A stretch of DNA of 13,720 nucleotides from Oscillospiraceae bacterium (GTDB lineage: Bacteria; Bacillota; Clostridia; Oscillospirales; Acutalibacteraceae). The stretch lies in NCBI GenBank assembly GCA_029012165.1, contig JAQXLO010000151.1:1-13720 (forward strand). Direction: 5' to 3'. The notes under the pieces were generated by a model. The model did not search any database. It was not told where the DNA came from and worked only from the letters and a program-made list of their open reading frames with translations. Within the stretch, counting starts at the first letter, position 1, and the number at the start of each line of letters is the position of its first letter. Below are positions 1 through 6,980 of the stretch, piece by piece. The translations under genes and the position numbers were made by a program.

Positions 1-30
1 ATATGCGTTTGGGCGGCGTTACCGGCAGGT

Positions 31-77
31 TGGCTCCCCTGCGAGGGGAGCTGTCTGCGCAGCAGACTGAGGGGTTC
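31..77 (+). repeat. Palindromic intergenic element, copy 1
   Basis: An 8-bp stem around GCG (33-40 with 44-51) is followed at once by a 6-bp stem around GCA (53-58 with 62-67) and then GAGGGGTT. The last block repeats the right arm of the first hairpin, so it could pair with its left arm in an alternative fold. Similar elements are, to my recollection, common between genes of Faecalibacterium and its relatives. Confidence 0.6.
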
Positions 78-120
78 CAAACACCGCCGTAAACAGACAG
101 CAAAACCCGGCGAAAAAAAC

Positions 121-166
121 CCTCCCGACGAGGCTGACGCCTCGCCACCCTCCCTCGCAGGGAGGG
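121..166 (-). repeat. Palindromic intergenic element, copy 2 (inverted)
   Basis: Two hairpins lie side by side: an 8-bp stem with a 3-nt loop (148-155 with 159-166) and a 6-bp stem with a TGAC loop (129-134 with 139-144). A GGGAGGG-type segment on the minus strand (about 120-126) repeats the right arm of the first hairpin. Read on the minus strand it has the same order as copy 1: C-rich/G-rich hairpin, second hairpin, then G-rich end plus TT. It looks like a REP/MITE-like element of gut Oscillospirales. Confidence 0.6.
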
Positions 167-196
167 CTTTCGCTTTGCAAACTCAAGCTTTCACTG

Positions 197-212
197 GACT
201 TTTTCGAAAGTC
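197..212. other. Small TTCG-loop hairpin next to the terminator
   Basis: A 6-bp stem (197-202 with 207-212) closes a TTCG tetraloop on the plus strand. On the minus strand it comes immediately after the main terminator hairpin and could stabilise the 3' end of the transcript. Confidence 0.4.
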
Positions 213-215
213 TGA

Positions 216-248
216 AAGGGCTGTCGCATTTGCTTTGCGACAGCCCTT
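216..248. terminator. Strong hairpin terminator after the two-component operon, possibly bidirectional
   Basis: A perfect 13-bp stem (216-228 with 236-248) has a 7-nt loop. On the plus strand it is followed by TGTTTTAT, while on the minus strand the T run is short (CCCTTTCAGAC). It lies about 80 nt past the kinase stop, so it should end the minus-strand operon. The better T tract on the plus strand suggests it also ends a rightward gene left of the window. Confidence 0.6.
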
Positions 249-328
249 GTTTTATCGCTCACGGAAAATTGTGGAATTTGTGCTTCGCACCGAGGAACCC
301 TTTTATGGGTAAAACGGTTGTGTGTCCC

Positions 329-2302
329 TTATTCCTCGGCGGACTGGAAGGTGAGATCCACCCGGAACAGGTCGCCGTCCGCCGTCACGGCCAGCGTACC
401 GCCCTGAATCTCCGTCAGGCTCTGGGCAATGGACAGTCCTAAGCCGTAGCCCTCCGTATGGCGGGAGGTGTCACCCCGGGAGAAGCGGTGCAGCAGTTCC
501 TCGCCGCTCTGGCGCAGACGGTCTTTGGAAATATTCTTAAAGACGATCCGTACCCGATCCTCCTCTTTCAGTGCATCCACGTACACACGGGTGCCGCCCT
601 GCGCATACTTGAGCATATTCTCAAACAGGTTTTCAAACACACGCCACAGCTTGTCGCCGTCGGCATGGATAGGCATTTCCGGCGCCGCATAGGTCGGCAC
701 GATGTCTAACCGTGCCGCCTCCAGCCGGTCGGCAAATTCGGAAACGGTCTGCTCGATAAACATCACTGCGTCCAGCTGTTCCATCTGGGCGGAAATTTCG
801 CCCGTCGTCAGCTTGGAGACCTCGATCAGGCTTTCCAGCAGTTTTTTCAGCTTGACGGACTGCTTTTTCAAAATCTGCATATACTCCGCCGATTCCTCGG
901 CATCTGCGCCGCTGTGCTCCAGAAGATCGACATAGTTGACGATGGAGGTCAGGGGCGTTTTGATGTCGTGGGAGATGTTGGTGATCAGCTCACTGCGCAG
1001 CTGATAGCTGCGGTTCTTTTCCTCCGCCGCCTCCATCATTTCTCCGCGGATCTTGTTGAGGTTGGCGTTGATCTGCCGGAAGTCGCCGAACATGATGTTG
1101 GACTCCACGTCAAAGGCAAAGTCCCCCTCCGCCAAATGCTCGCCGCTCTCCCGCAGACGATTGAGGTTGAGCGCCATCATGAAAAAGACCGGGATCAGGA
1201 TAAAGCGTCCCGCCGCCCAGAAGCAGACGTACCACACAAACTTGAAATCGCTCAAAAGTCCCGTCTCGCTGGTATAGTACTGGTACAAAAAATACAGCAG
1301 TACCACCAGCTCCGTCACCACGGCGATGCCCACCGTGAGCATGGCCTTGCCGATGAAGGGCACCTTGAAGTAGCCGTCGTTCTCCTTGCCAGACAGCTTG
1401 CGGATGCGGGCAATCAGGCGGAAGATCAGCGTGTTGCGGTAGACGTGACCACGCTTGATGCGTGCCGCCACGGACAGATTGAACACCAGCGCCAAGACCG
1501 ACAGGAAAAAAGAAATAATCAGAATGATGGCGTTCCACAGGACGATGTTGGTGCTGCGCACATCGGCGATCGCCGTCAGGGCGACCAGCACGCCGAAAAA
1601 GCCAAAGACGAAAATCAGGATCAGGATCAAAAGATCCAGCGGGATGCGGTCGATGAAGTACTCCCGCTTCTCCCTGCCCTTTTCGTCCGTCACCTCCACG
1701 GCGCTCATCAGGGCGCCCATAATGCCCAGCGCCGCAATCAGAGAGAGCACAAACAGCCCGATCAGCGGAAAGCGTATGGCGATCGCCACACGAATCAGCG
1801 TGGAGACAAAGCGGTAGGAGTCGGAGGCGGACAGACTGCGGCAGATGCGGAACTGCATGGTGGTGCGGGTCGGACTGCCCTGTATGTCGTAGTCCACGTT
1901 TTCGGCAAAGCGCTCGTAGATGTACGCTTCCCCGTCCGTCTGCTGTGCGGACAGGTTCGTCAGCAGTGTCTGCCCGTCCTGCCCGCAGACGACAAAGCGG
2001 ATGTTCGTGGACTCGGGCGAATAGCGCACGGTGTAGGTGTGCAGCTTGTTTTTCTGCGTCGCCGACAGGGACTGCGCAGGCTGTGCACTTAAGGATGCGT
2101 ACTCAAAAATATGTTCAATATCCGCCTCGGACTTTACCCGAAATGCCTCCTGCAGGGCGTAGGTGTCCCGGTCGGATGCATAGAAGTGGTAATCGTACAT
2201 ACAGCTGATGCCCAGTGCGATCGCCACGGAGATCTCCATAAACAGCACAAACAGAAAGATTGCCGTCACCCGATCGGTCAGGCTTTTCAGAGAAATCCTC
2301 AT
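329..2302 (-). CDS. Membrane sensor histidine kinase with six predicted membrane segments
   Basis: The 657-residue product has a first membrane helix (12-32), an extracytoplasmic domain (about 33-168) and five more predicted helices (178-200, 222-246, 253-279, 321-343, 355-378). A HAMP-like linker (379-430) leads to the catalytic core. The H box is NISHDIKTPLTSI with phosphoacceptor H445. The N box is VFENLFENMLKYA (N562 as the likely key Asn). The ATP lid has RGDTSRHTEGYGLGLSIA. The usual DxGxG motif between them is replaced by NISKDRL, as in a group of clostridial kinases with this SRGDTSR-type lid, so the kinase is probably still active. The polytopic sensor region is larger than that of a standard two-helix kinase and may sense a membrane signal or partner. 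It is coupled to the response regulator upstream. The signal is unknown. Confidence 0.92.
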   Translation of the reverse strand: MRISLKSLTDRVTAIFLFVLFMEISVAIALGISCMYDYHFYASDRDTYALQEAFRVKSEADIEHIFEYASLSAQPAQSLSATQKNKLHTYTVRYSPESTNIRFVVCGQDGQTLLTNLSAQQTDGEAYIYERFAENVDYDIQGSPTRTTMQFRICRSLSASDSYRFVSTLIRVAIAIRFPLIGLFVLSLIAALGIMGALMSAVEVTDEKGREKREYFIDRIPLDLLILILIFVFGFFGVLVALTAIADVRSTNIVLWNAIILIISFFLSVLALVFNLSVAARIKRGHVYRNTLIFRLIARIRKLSGKENDGYFKVPFIGKAMLTVGIAVVTELVVLLYFLYQYYTSETGLLSDFKFVWYVCFWAAGRFILIPVFFMMALNLNRLRESGEHLAEGDFAFDVESNIMFGDFRQINANLNKIRGEMMEAAEEKNRSYQLRSELITNISHDIKTPLTSIVNYVDLLEHSGADAEESAEYMQILKKQSVKLKKLLESLIEVSKLTTGEISAQMEQLDAVMFIEQTVSEFADRLEAARLDIVPTYAAPEMPIHADGDKLWRVFENLFENMLKYAQGGTRVYVDALKEEDRVRIVFKNISKDRLRQSGEELLHRFSRGDTSRHTEGYGLGLSIAQSLTEIQGGTLAVTADGDLFRVDLTFQSAEE

Positions 2303-2304
2303 GG

Positions 2305-3003
2305 TCAATCCCTCTTATCCATTTTATAGCCGTGTCCCCAGACCGACAGAATGTAGCGAGGCTCTGCGGGGTTGATCTCCACCTTCTGCCGCAGATGGCG
2401 GATGTGCACCAGCACGGTGTTGTTCTCGCCGCCCAGAGGCTCATCCTTCCAAACGTTTTGGTAGATCTCCTTGTGGGAGAGCACCTTGCCCTGGTTGGTC
2501 AGGAACAGCTTGAGGATCTCGTACTCAATGGGGGTGAGCAGGATCGTATTGCCGTCCACCCGCACCTGCTTTCCCGCATCGTCCATCTCGATGCCGCCGC
2601 AGCGAAACACGTTGTCCTTGGCCGTATTTTCCGCACCCAGCACCACATAGCGGCGCAGCTGGCTTTTGACCCGTGCCATGACCTCCGCCGGGTCAAAGGG
2701 CTTGGTAATATAGTCGTCCGCACCGATATTCAGCCCCAGAACCTTGTTGGAAAATTCGCTCTTCGCCGTCAGCAGAATCACGGGAACATTGCTTTTTTTG
2801 CGCAGTTCCACCAGTGCGGTGATCCCATCCATTTCCGGCATCATCACATCCATCAGCACCAGCTGGACATCCTCCCGGTCGATCGTTTCCAGCATCTGCT
2901 TTCCGTTGTACGCTTCGACTACGTTGTAGCCCTCGCCCATGAGATAGACACGCAGTGCACGGACGATATTTTCATCGTCATCGCAAACCAATACCGTATG
3001 CAT
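2305..3003 (-). CDS. OmpR/PhoB-family response regulator
   Basis: The 232-residue product has the normal two-domain layout. The receiver domain (1-120) has the acidic pocket D8-D9-D10, the phosphoacceptor D52 in LMDVMMPEMDG, T79 and K101 (KPFDPAEV). The winged-helix DNA-binding domain (about 137-230) has LTPIEYEILKLF, a recognition-helix region NNTVLVHIRHLRQKVE, and a terminal hairpin with VWGHGYKMD. All key phosphorylation residues are present, so it should be a working transcription factor activated by the adjacent kinase. It is the first gene of its own operon, 96 nt after the dockerin gene. The kinase starts 2 nt after its stop. Its targets may include its own promoter and the surface-protein operon; the second is speculation. 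Confidence 0.95.
   Translation of the reverse strand: MHTVLVCDDDENIVRALRVYLMGEGYNVVEAYNGKQMLETIDREDVQLVLMDVMMPEMDGITALVELRKKSNVPVILLTAKSEFSNKVLGLNIGADDYITKPFDPAEVMARVKSQLRRYVVLGAENTAKDNVFRCGGIEMDDAGKQVRVDGNTILLTPIEYEILKLFLTNQGKVLSHKEIYQNVWKDEPLGGENNTVLVHIRHLRQKVEINPAEPRYILSVWGHGYKMDKRD
2310..2315 (-). promoter_or_regulatory. RBS deciding the kinase start
   Basis: AGAGGG on the minus strand lies 7 nt before ATG at 2302 but only 1 nt before the in-frame TTG at 2308. The spacing favours ATG at 2302. Confidence 0.65.
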
Positions 3004-3009
3004 CGTTTT

Positions 3010-3016
3010 CTCCCCT
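3010..3016 (-). promoter_or_regulatory. RBS of the response regulator gene
   Basis: AGGGGAG on the minus strand lies 6 nt before ATG at 3003, which supports that start. Confidence 0.7.
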
Positions 3017-3047
3017 ATCTGATAAAATGGGTAAATACTGTATTGCT

Positions 3048-3077
3048 ATTATAACGGAAAGGCCGGCAAAAAAGCAA
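3048..3077 (-). promoter_or_regulatory. Predicted sigma-A promoter of the two-component operon
   Basis: On the minus strand a TTGCTT -35 element (3072-3077) is followed 18 nt later by a perfect TATAAT -10 element (3048-3053). It lies in the AT-rich 96-nt gap between the dockerin gene and the response regulator. Transcription would start near 3041. No clear terminator lies before it, so read-through from the long operon is also possible. Confidence 0.7.
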
Positions 3078-3098
3078 TGCAAAAACACATAATATTTT

Positions 3099-3115
3099 CT
3101 TAAGAATTTCTTAAG
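3099..3115 (-). promoter_or_regulatory. Candidate response-regulator site, CTTAAG-N5-CTTAAG
   Basis: On the minus strand CTTAAG occurs twice with 5 nt between, an 11-bp period that suits dimers of OmpR-family regulators on one DNA face. Because CTTAAG is itself a palindrome, the same 17 bp also reads as an 8-bp inverted repeat around one base. The form resembles the published TTTAAG-N5-TTTAAG motif of streptococcal CiaR. It spans the stop codon of the dockerin gene and is centred about 65 nt upstream of the expected start site of the regulator transcript. Binding is inference. Confidence 0.5.
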
Positions 3116-6100
3116 GCAGCATCGCTCTGCCCCTGCTGCCGAACCAGCGCATAGAGCAGCGCCGCATCGAGAGCATTGACCCTGCCGTCCCCGTTCATGT
3201 CCGCACGCAGCAGCTGCTCGGGCGTCAGCGTGCACAGGGCGTTGTGGCAGGCGTAGACCAGATCGGCGTCCGATACGGTGACACTGCCGTCCCCGTCCAC
3301 ATCCCCCGCCGCAAACTGGGGCAGGATCTGCAAAGAGAGGGTCACAGCCGGTTCGGGGAAGGCTGTGCCTGCGCCGTAGGCGCCGTCGTGATAGAGCACA
3401 TACGGCAAACGAAGCTGAAACTCCGTGTCATCGGCGCACAGTGCCGCCTTGGACCAGGTGACGTAATTTGTCACATCCCGCACGGTGCCGTTGGCAAAGG
3501 AAGCCGTTACCTGCATACCGCTCGGGTCAAAGGTTTCGCCTTGCCTGTAGGTCAGCTTATCCGGCTGTGCCGTCACGGTAAGGCGGGTCGGCGCACTGCC
3601 CAGTGCAAAGAGATAACCGGTGTCATTTTTGAAGTAGATCGTCCCGTTTTCGTCCGCAATGGGACTGCAAACGGTGTACTGCGCATGGGCGCCGCAGGGG
3701 GTGAACAACACCGGCGCCACCGCACAGGTGTAGGTTTTGCCGTCCCGGACGTAGGTTTCCGTCACCGTTTCCTGCGCTTTCGTCTGTCCGGGCTTGTCCC
3801 GCAAAATGCGCAGCTTGCCCGGCATACAGTTGTCGAAGAAATAGACATACACCGTGCCGTCCCCGCTGTCATACGCCGTTGTGAGCATGGCGCTGGACTG
3901 GGGATAGCCCTGCACGGGAACCGTATAGGCGACCTCCATACGCACAAGGTCGATCACGGTGATGTTGTGTCCGCTGTAGTTGCCGAACTGACTGCTGCCG
4001 GAAACGCCGATATAGGCTCTGCCGCCGCAAACGGTGGGCGTGGAGGTGCTCATGGCAGGCGATCCGTCCGTACTGCCGTTTTGCAAAGGCAGGCATTGCA
4101 GGGATCCCCTGTCCGCCGTGCCGTCCGCCGACACACGGATCTTGCCGAACCAGCCGCCCTTGGAGGTGAAGTAGCACGCATCCGTCTGCGGGTCGAACAT
4201 CACGCCGCTGCGGATGTCACCCGGCAGGGGCATGGTCACGCTGTCGAGCAGCGTGCCGGTATGTGGGTCGAGGGAGAGCAGCCGGGCATAGCCCTTGGCG
4301 TATCCCGTCTCCCCGTCATCGGTGGCGACGAGCATAAAGTTGTCCGTGACGTATGCGCCCGACCAGTAGAAGCCGCCCGTGTGGGTATACGTCCAGCTCG
4401 GCAGCTTCTCCTCGTCCTGCCGTGTGGGATCCTCGTCCGTGACGGAAAGGCAGACAAAGTTGGCGTCCTGCGTCTCCCCCAGCCAAAAGCCGGTGTAGAT
4501 ATAGCCGTCCGCATACACGATGGGGGAATTCGGCTGTCCGCCCAGAGCGTCCCGATAGATCCACAGCGGCTCCAGGGTCTGCGCATGGAACGCCTGCACC
4601 GTGCCGTCTGCCAAGGCGACAAACAGCATTCCCGCCGCATAGGTGGGCGTATTGAGTGCGAAGCCGGACGCATGATCCATCTGCCCCGTTTGCAATATCG
4701 CACCGGATGCGGCATCCAGCTTGTACAGCGTGGTACCGGCGTAGGTGTACACACACCCGTCCACCAAAATCGGACAGCCGCACGCCTGGGATTCCGTTCC
4801 GTCCCCCAGCTTTTGCGCCCAGTAGAGCACCGTCTCCTCGGCGGAAACGGGCGTTTTGGCGGCGGTCACTCCGTTGTTGTACGCATCCGCACGGAAGGAC
4901 GGCCACTGCGCATCGAAATCAGGCAGGGTGTCCGCTTCGGGGGCCTTTTCCAGCGTCAGCGCAAGCACGCTGTCCGTCTGCGGTACGGTAAAGGACACTT
5001 TTTTGCCCACATATCCGTTGGCGGTCACGGTGTAGGTATACTGCTCCCCGGAGCAGACGGGGAAACTGCCGTCCTGCAGGGCGACACTTTTTCCGTCCCT
5101 TTCGTGCACCAGAAAGACGCAGGCGTTTTCCGGCACCGTGCTGAAGCGAAGCCGCACCGTGGTTTGCCGTACGATACGGAGCGTATAGGTTTTTTCCTTT
5201 GCCAAGGGGTCCTCATGATAAACGCAGATCTCTATGGTTTCCGAGTCCGTGGAAACGGTGTGATTTTCGCCCATTTTCTCCCCGTTAACCGTACAGGTGT
5301 AGTGCGCATCCGCACCTGCGGCGGACAGGGTGAGCTGCGAGACCGTTTCGGAAACGTGCAAGTCGTACGCCGTCACATCCCTGTCAAAGGAAACCACCGA
5401 GCCGTCCGCATCCCGGAGCGGTACTTTTTGCCCATCCGCCAGCACTTCCAATGCGGACAGGTGCAGTTCCCGCCGCAGCACGACGGTGTACTGCTGATAG
5501 TACTGCGTCTCGCCTTCCCATCGGGACAGGCGCAGGCACACGGTCTGGGTACTGCCCGTGCGGGCAAGACAGAGCGCAAGATAGGTTGCCGCACCCGTAT
5601 CGCTGACGGTGTTTCCGATTTCCACCGCCTTTTCTGCGCCGTCGGCACTCTGCGCACGGTACAGGGCGCAGACGGTGTAGCCCTCTGCGGCAGTTGCCTG
5701 CGCATACAGCGCACCGGCGGTATCGGACACGGTAAACGTGCTGCGGTGGCTCCCGGCGGCAAAGGGCTCGTCCGGGACATATGCGCACCGCACAGCGGCG
5801 CCGGAACGGTCATAAAGACGAAAATCGGACAGCGCATCCGTGCACAGGGGTTCCTTCGCCTGCACAACGGCGTCCTCGGTCAGTGTCAGCGGCACACATA
5901 CGCCGTATAAATCGTCTTTCTCGGCGACGTACTGATACCGCACCCCGGGAATCACCCGATACACCTGCGGCGAAACAGGGGTAAGTGTCTGCCCGTCCGC
6001 CGTTTGCAGCTGCACCTCGGCTCCCTGCGGGGGGATCAGGGTCAAAAACACGCCGCCCTTTTTCTCCAGACGGATGGTGTAGGTTTTCTCTTTTCCCTGC

Positions 6101-6966
6101 GCCGAAACGGTGACGGTATGCGCTTCGCCGTCATTGTCCACGGTGCAGTCCGTCCCGCCGTCCACCAACACGGGATAGTCGGCAACGGCGATGATCTGCA
6201 CACGCTCGGAAACGCAGGGCACCGTATATTCCTCGGTGTCCCGTGCAAAGTCCGACAGGATATTCACCCCGTCCGACAGCACGGACAGCGCCGAAAGGGT
6301 CGGCACACGCTCTGCCTTCAGAGCGTATGTCTGCACCTGCGTATACCCTCTTGCGTCCGTATAGAACGCTTCGAGGGTGAAGCTTTTTCCCTGCATCCCC
6401 TCGTAAAGCAGTGCGGTCAGACTGACATTTTGACTGTTCCAGCTGCGGGATATTTCGGACTTGTCCACCCCGTCGGTGCCTACATAGCACGCACGCAGCC
6501 GGGTTTGCGTGCTGTCGGGCACGTCCCCCATCTGTGCGTACAGATACACGCCCGCACTGCCCACATGGTCGGGAACAGATACCACGGCGGTATTTTCGCC
6601 GTACTGCACCGGGTACGCCTTTTTATTTGCGTCCAAAAGCGCCACGCTGCGGAACCAATTTCCCTGCGGCAGTTCCACGTCGATTCGGCAATCCGCCGAA
6701 ACGGAAACCTCTCCCTCGGTGCGGCGGCAGTCCTCCCCAACGCAGAAGGTGTACTCCCCCGCCGCAACGTGCGCCGTGCCGCCGTCGATCGCCGTCACAT
6801 GGCCGTCGGCGTCGGTCATCGTCCCGCATAGGCTCTCGCCCTGCGCCGTAAAAGAGACGGTGTACTGCGCCTGCGCCGACTGGGGCTGCTGCGCATTCAT
6901 CGGCGATGCGAGCGTAAAAAACAGGCTCAACAGCCACGAGATCCATTTTTGGATTCGACGAAGCAT
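3100..6966 (-). CDS. Secreted modular surface protein: cadherin-like domains, PQQ-type beta-propeller, Ig-like domain and C-terminal type I dockerin
   Basis: The 1288-residue product starts with a signal peptide (MLRRIQKWISWLLSLFFTLA..., cleavage near 24-34). Two cadherin-like beta-sandwich domains are seen at about 222-301 (LSALSVLSDGV) and 502-601 (LSALEVLADGQ). A PEGA-like module lies at 608-672. Residues 688-1110 form a PQQ-type propeller with blades such as TTLYKLDAASG and GTVQAFHAQTLEPLW. An Ig-like module resembling Big_3 lies at 1126-1215. A dockerin at 1221-1276 has two complete calcium loops, D1222 to D1233 (DVDGDGSVTVSD) and D1256 to D1267 (DMNGDGRVNALD). Dockerins bind cohesins on scaffoldins or surface proteins. 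The propeller lacks the features needed to name an enzyme, so binding or assembly is likely. It is the last gene of the long operon. Domain limits are estimates from pattern reading. Confidence 0.88.
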   Translation of the reverse strand: MLRRIQKWISWLLSLFFTLASPMNAQQPQSAQAQYTVSFTAQGESLCGTMTDADGHVTAIDGGTAHVAAGEYTFCVGEDCRRTEGEVSVSADCRIDVELPQGNWFRSVALLDANKKAYPVQYGENTAVVSVPDHVGSAGVYLYAQMGDVPDSTQTRLRACYVGTDGVDKSEISRSWNSQNVSLTALLYEGMQGKSFTLEAFYTDARGYTQVQTYALKAERVPTLSALSVLSDGVNILSDFARDTEEYTVPCVSERVQIIAVADYPVLVDGGTDCTVDNDGEAHTVTVSAQGKEKTYTIRLEKKGGVFLTLIPPQGAEVQLQTADGQTLTPVSPQVYRVIPGVRYQYVAEKDDLYGVCVPLTLTEDAVVQAKEPLCTDALSDFRLYDRSGAAVRCAYVPDEPFAAGSHRSTFTVSDTAGALYAQATAAEGYTVCALYRAQSADGAEKAVEIGNTVSDTGAATYLALCLARTGSTQTVCLRLSRWEGETQYYQQYTVVLRRELHLSALEVLADGQKVPLRDADGSVVSFDRDVTAYDLHVSETVSQLTLSAAGADAHYTCTVNGEKMGENHTVSTDSETIEICVYHEDPLAKEKTYTLRIVRQTTVRLRFSTVPENACVFLVHERDGKSVALQDGSFPVCSGEQYTYTVTANGYVGKKVSFTVPQTDSVLALTLEKAPEADTLPDFDAQWPSFRADAYNNGVTAAKTPVSAEETVLYWAQKLGDGTESQACGCPILVDGCVYTYAGTTLYKLDAASGAILQTGQMDHASGFALNTPTYAAGMLFVALADGTVQAFHAQTLEPLWIYRDALGGQPNSPIVYADGYIYTGFWLGETQDANFVCLSVTDEDPTRQDEEKLPSWTYTHTGGFYWSGAYVTDNFMLVATDDGETGYAKGYARLLSLDPHTGTLLDSVTMPLPGDIRSGVMFDPQTDACYFTSKGGWFGKIRVSADGTADRGSLQCLPLQNGSTDGSPAMSTSTPTVCGGRAYIGVSGSSQFGNYSGHNITVIDLVRMEVAYTVPVQGYPQSSAMLTTAYDSGDGTVYVYFFDNCMPGKLRILRDKPGQTKAQETVTETYVRDGKTYTCAVAPVLFTPCGAHAQYTVCSPIADENGTIYFKNDTGYLFALGSAPTRLTVTAQPDKLTYRQGETFDPSGMQVTASFANGTVRDVTNYVTWSKAALCADDTEFQLRLPYVLYHDGAYGAGTAFPEPAVTLSLQILPQFAAGDVDGDGSVTVSDADLVYACHNALCTLTPEQLLRADMNGDGRVNALDAALLYALVRQQGQSDAALRNS

Positions 6967-6973
6967 CCCGCTT

Positions 6974-6979
6974 CCTCCT
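6974..6979 (-). promoter_or_regulatory. RBS fixing the start of the dockerin protein gene
   Basis: A perfect AGGAGG lies 7 nt before ATG at 6966, within the 14-nt gap after the transglutaminase-like gene. It selects the ATG that starts the signal peptide instead of an in-frame upstream start at 7044 that overlaps the previous gene. Confidence 0.85.
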
Positions 6980-6980
6980 C

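Larger units (their letters stand above)
1..328. other. Gene-free region downstream of the two-component operon
   Basis: No convincing gene is seen on either strand. The stretch holds two palindromic elements, a small TTCG hairpin and the terminator hairpin described separately. The 80 nt between the terminator and the kinase stop contain only a weak 4-bp hairpin (280-290), with nothing else recognised. Confidence 0.6.

Noticed and set aside
1..166. CRISPR array or tRNA gene in the left region
   Set aside because: The repeats are two inverted palindromic elements rather than regularly spaced direct repeats, and no cloverleaf with an anticodon arm and CCA end can be drawn.
914..2092. 392-codon plus-strand open frame opposite the histidine kinase
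   Set aside because: It overlaps the kinase coding region completely and gives a His/Gln/Arg-rich sequence with no recognisable motif.
2303..2308. TTG at 2308 as the kinase start
   Set aside because: The ribosome site would be only 1 nt away, whereas ATG at 2302 has a 7-nt spacing.
3004..3099. Riboswitch or terminator in the gap before the response regulator
   Set aside because: The gap is only 96 nt and AT-rich. It shows promoter elements but no stable stem followed by a T run and no known riboswitch core.
3244..5910. 888-codon open frame on the plus strand opposite the dockerin protein gene
   Set aside because: It is a shadow of GC-rich codon use on the minus strand. The translation is rich in Arg, His and Gly, has no domain pattern, and lacks a good ribosome site. 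The minus-strand product has clear domains.
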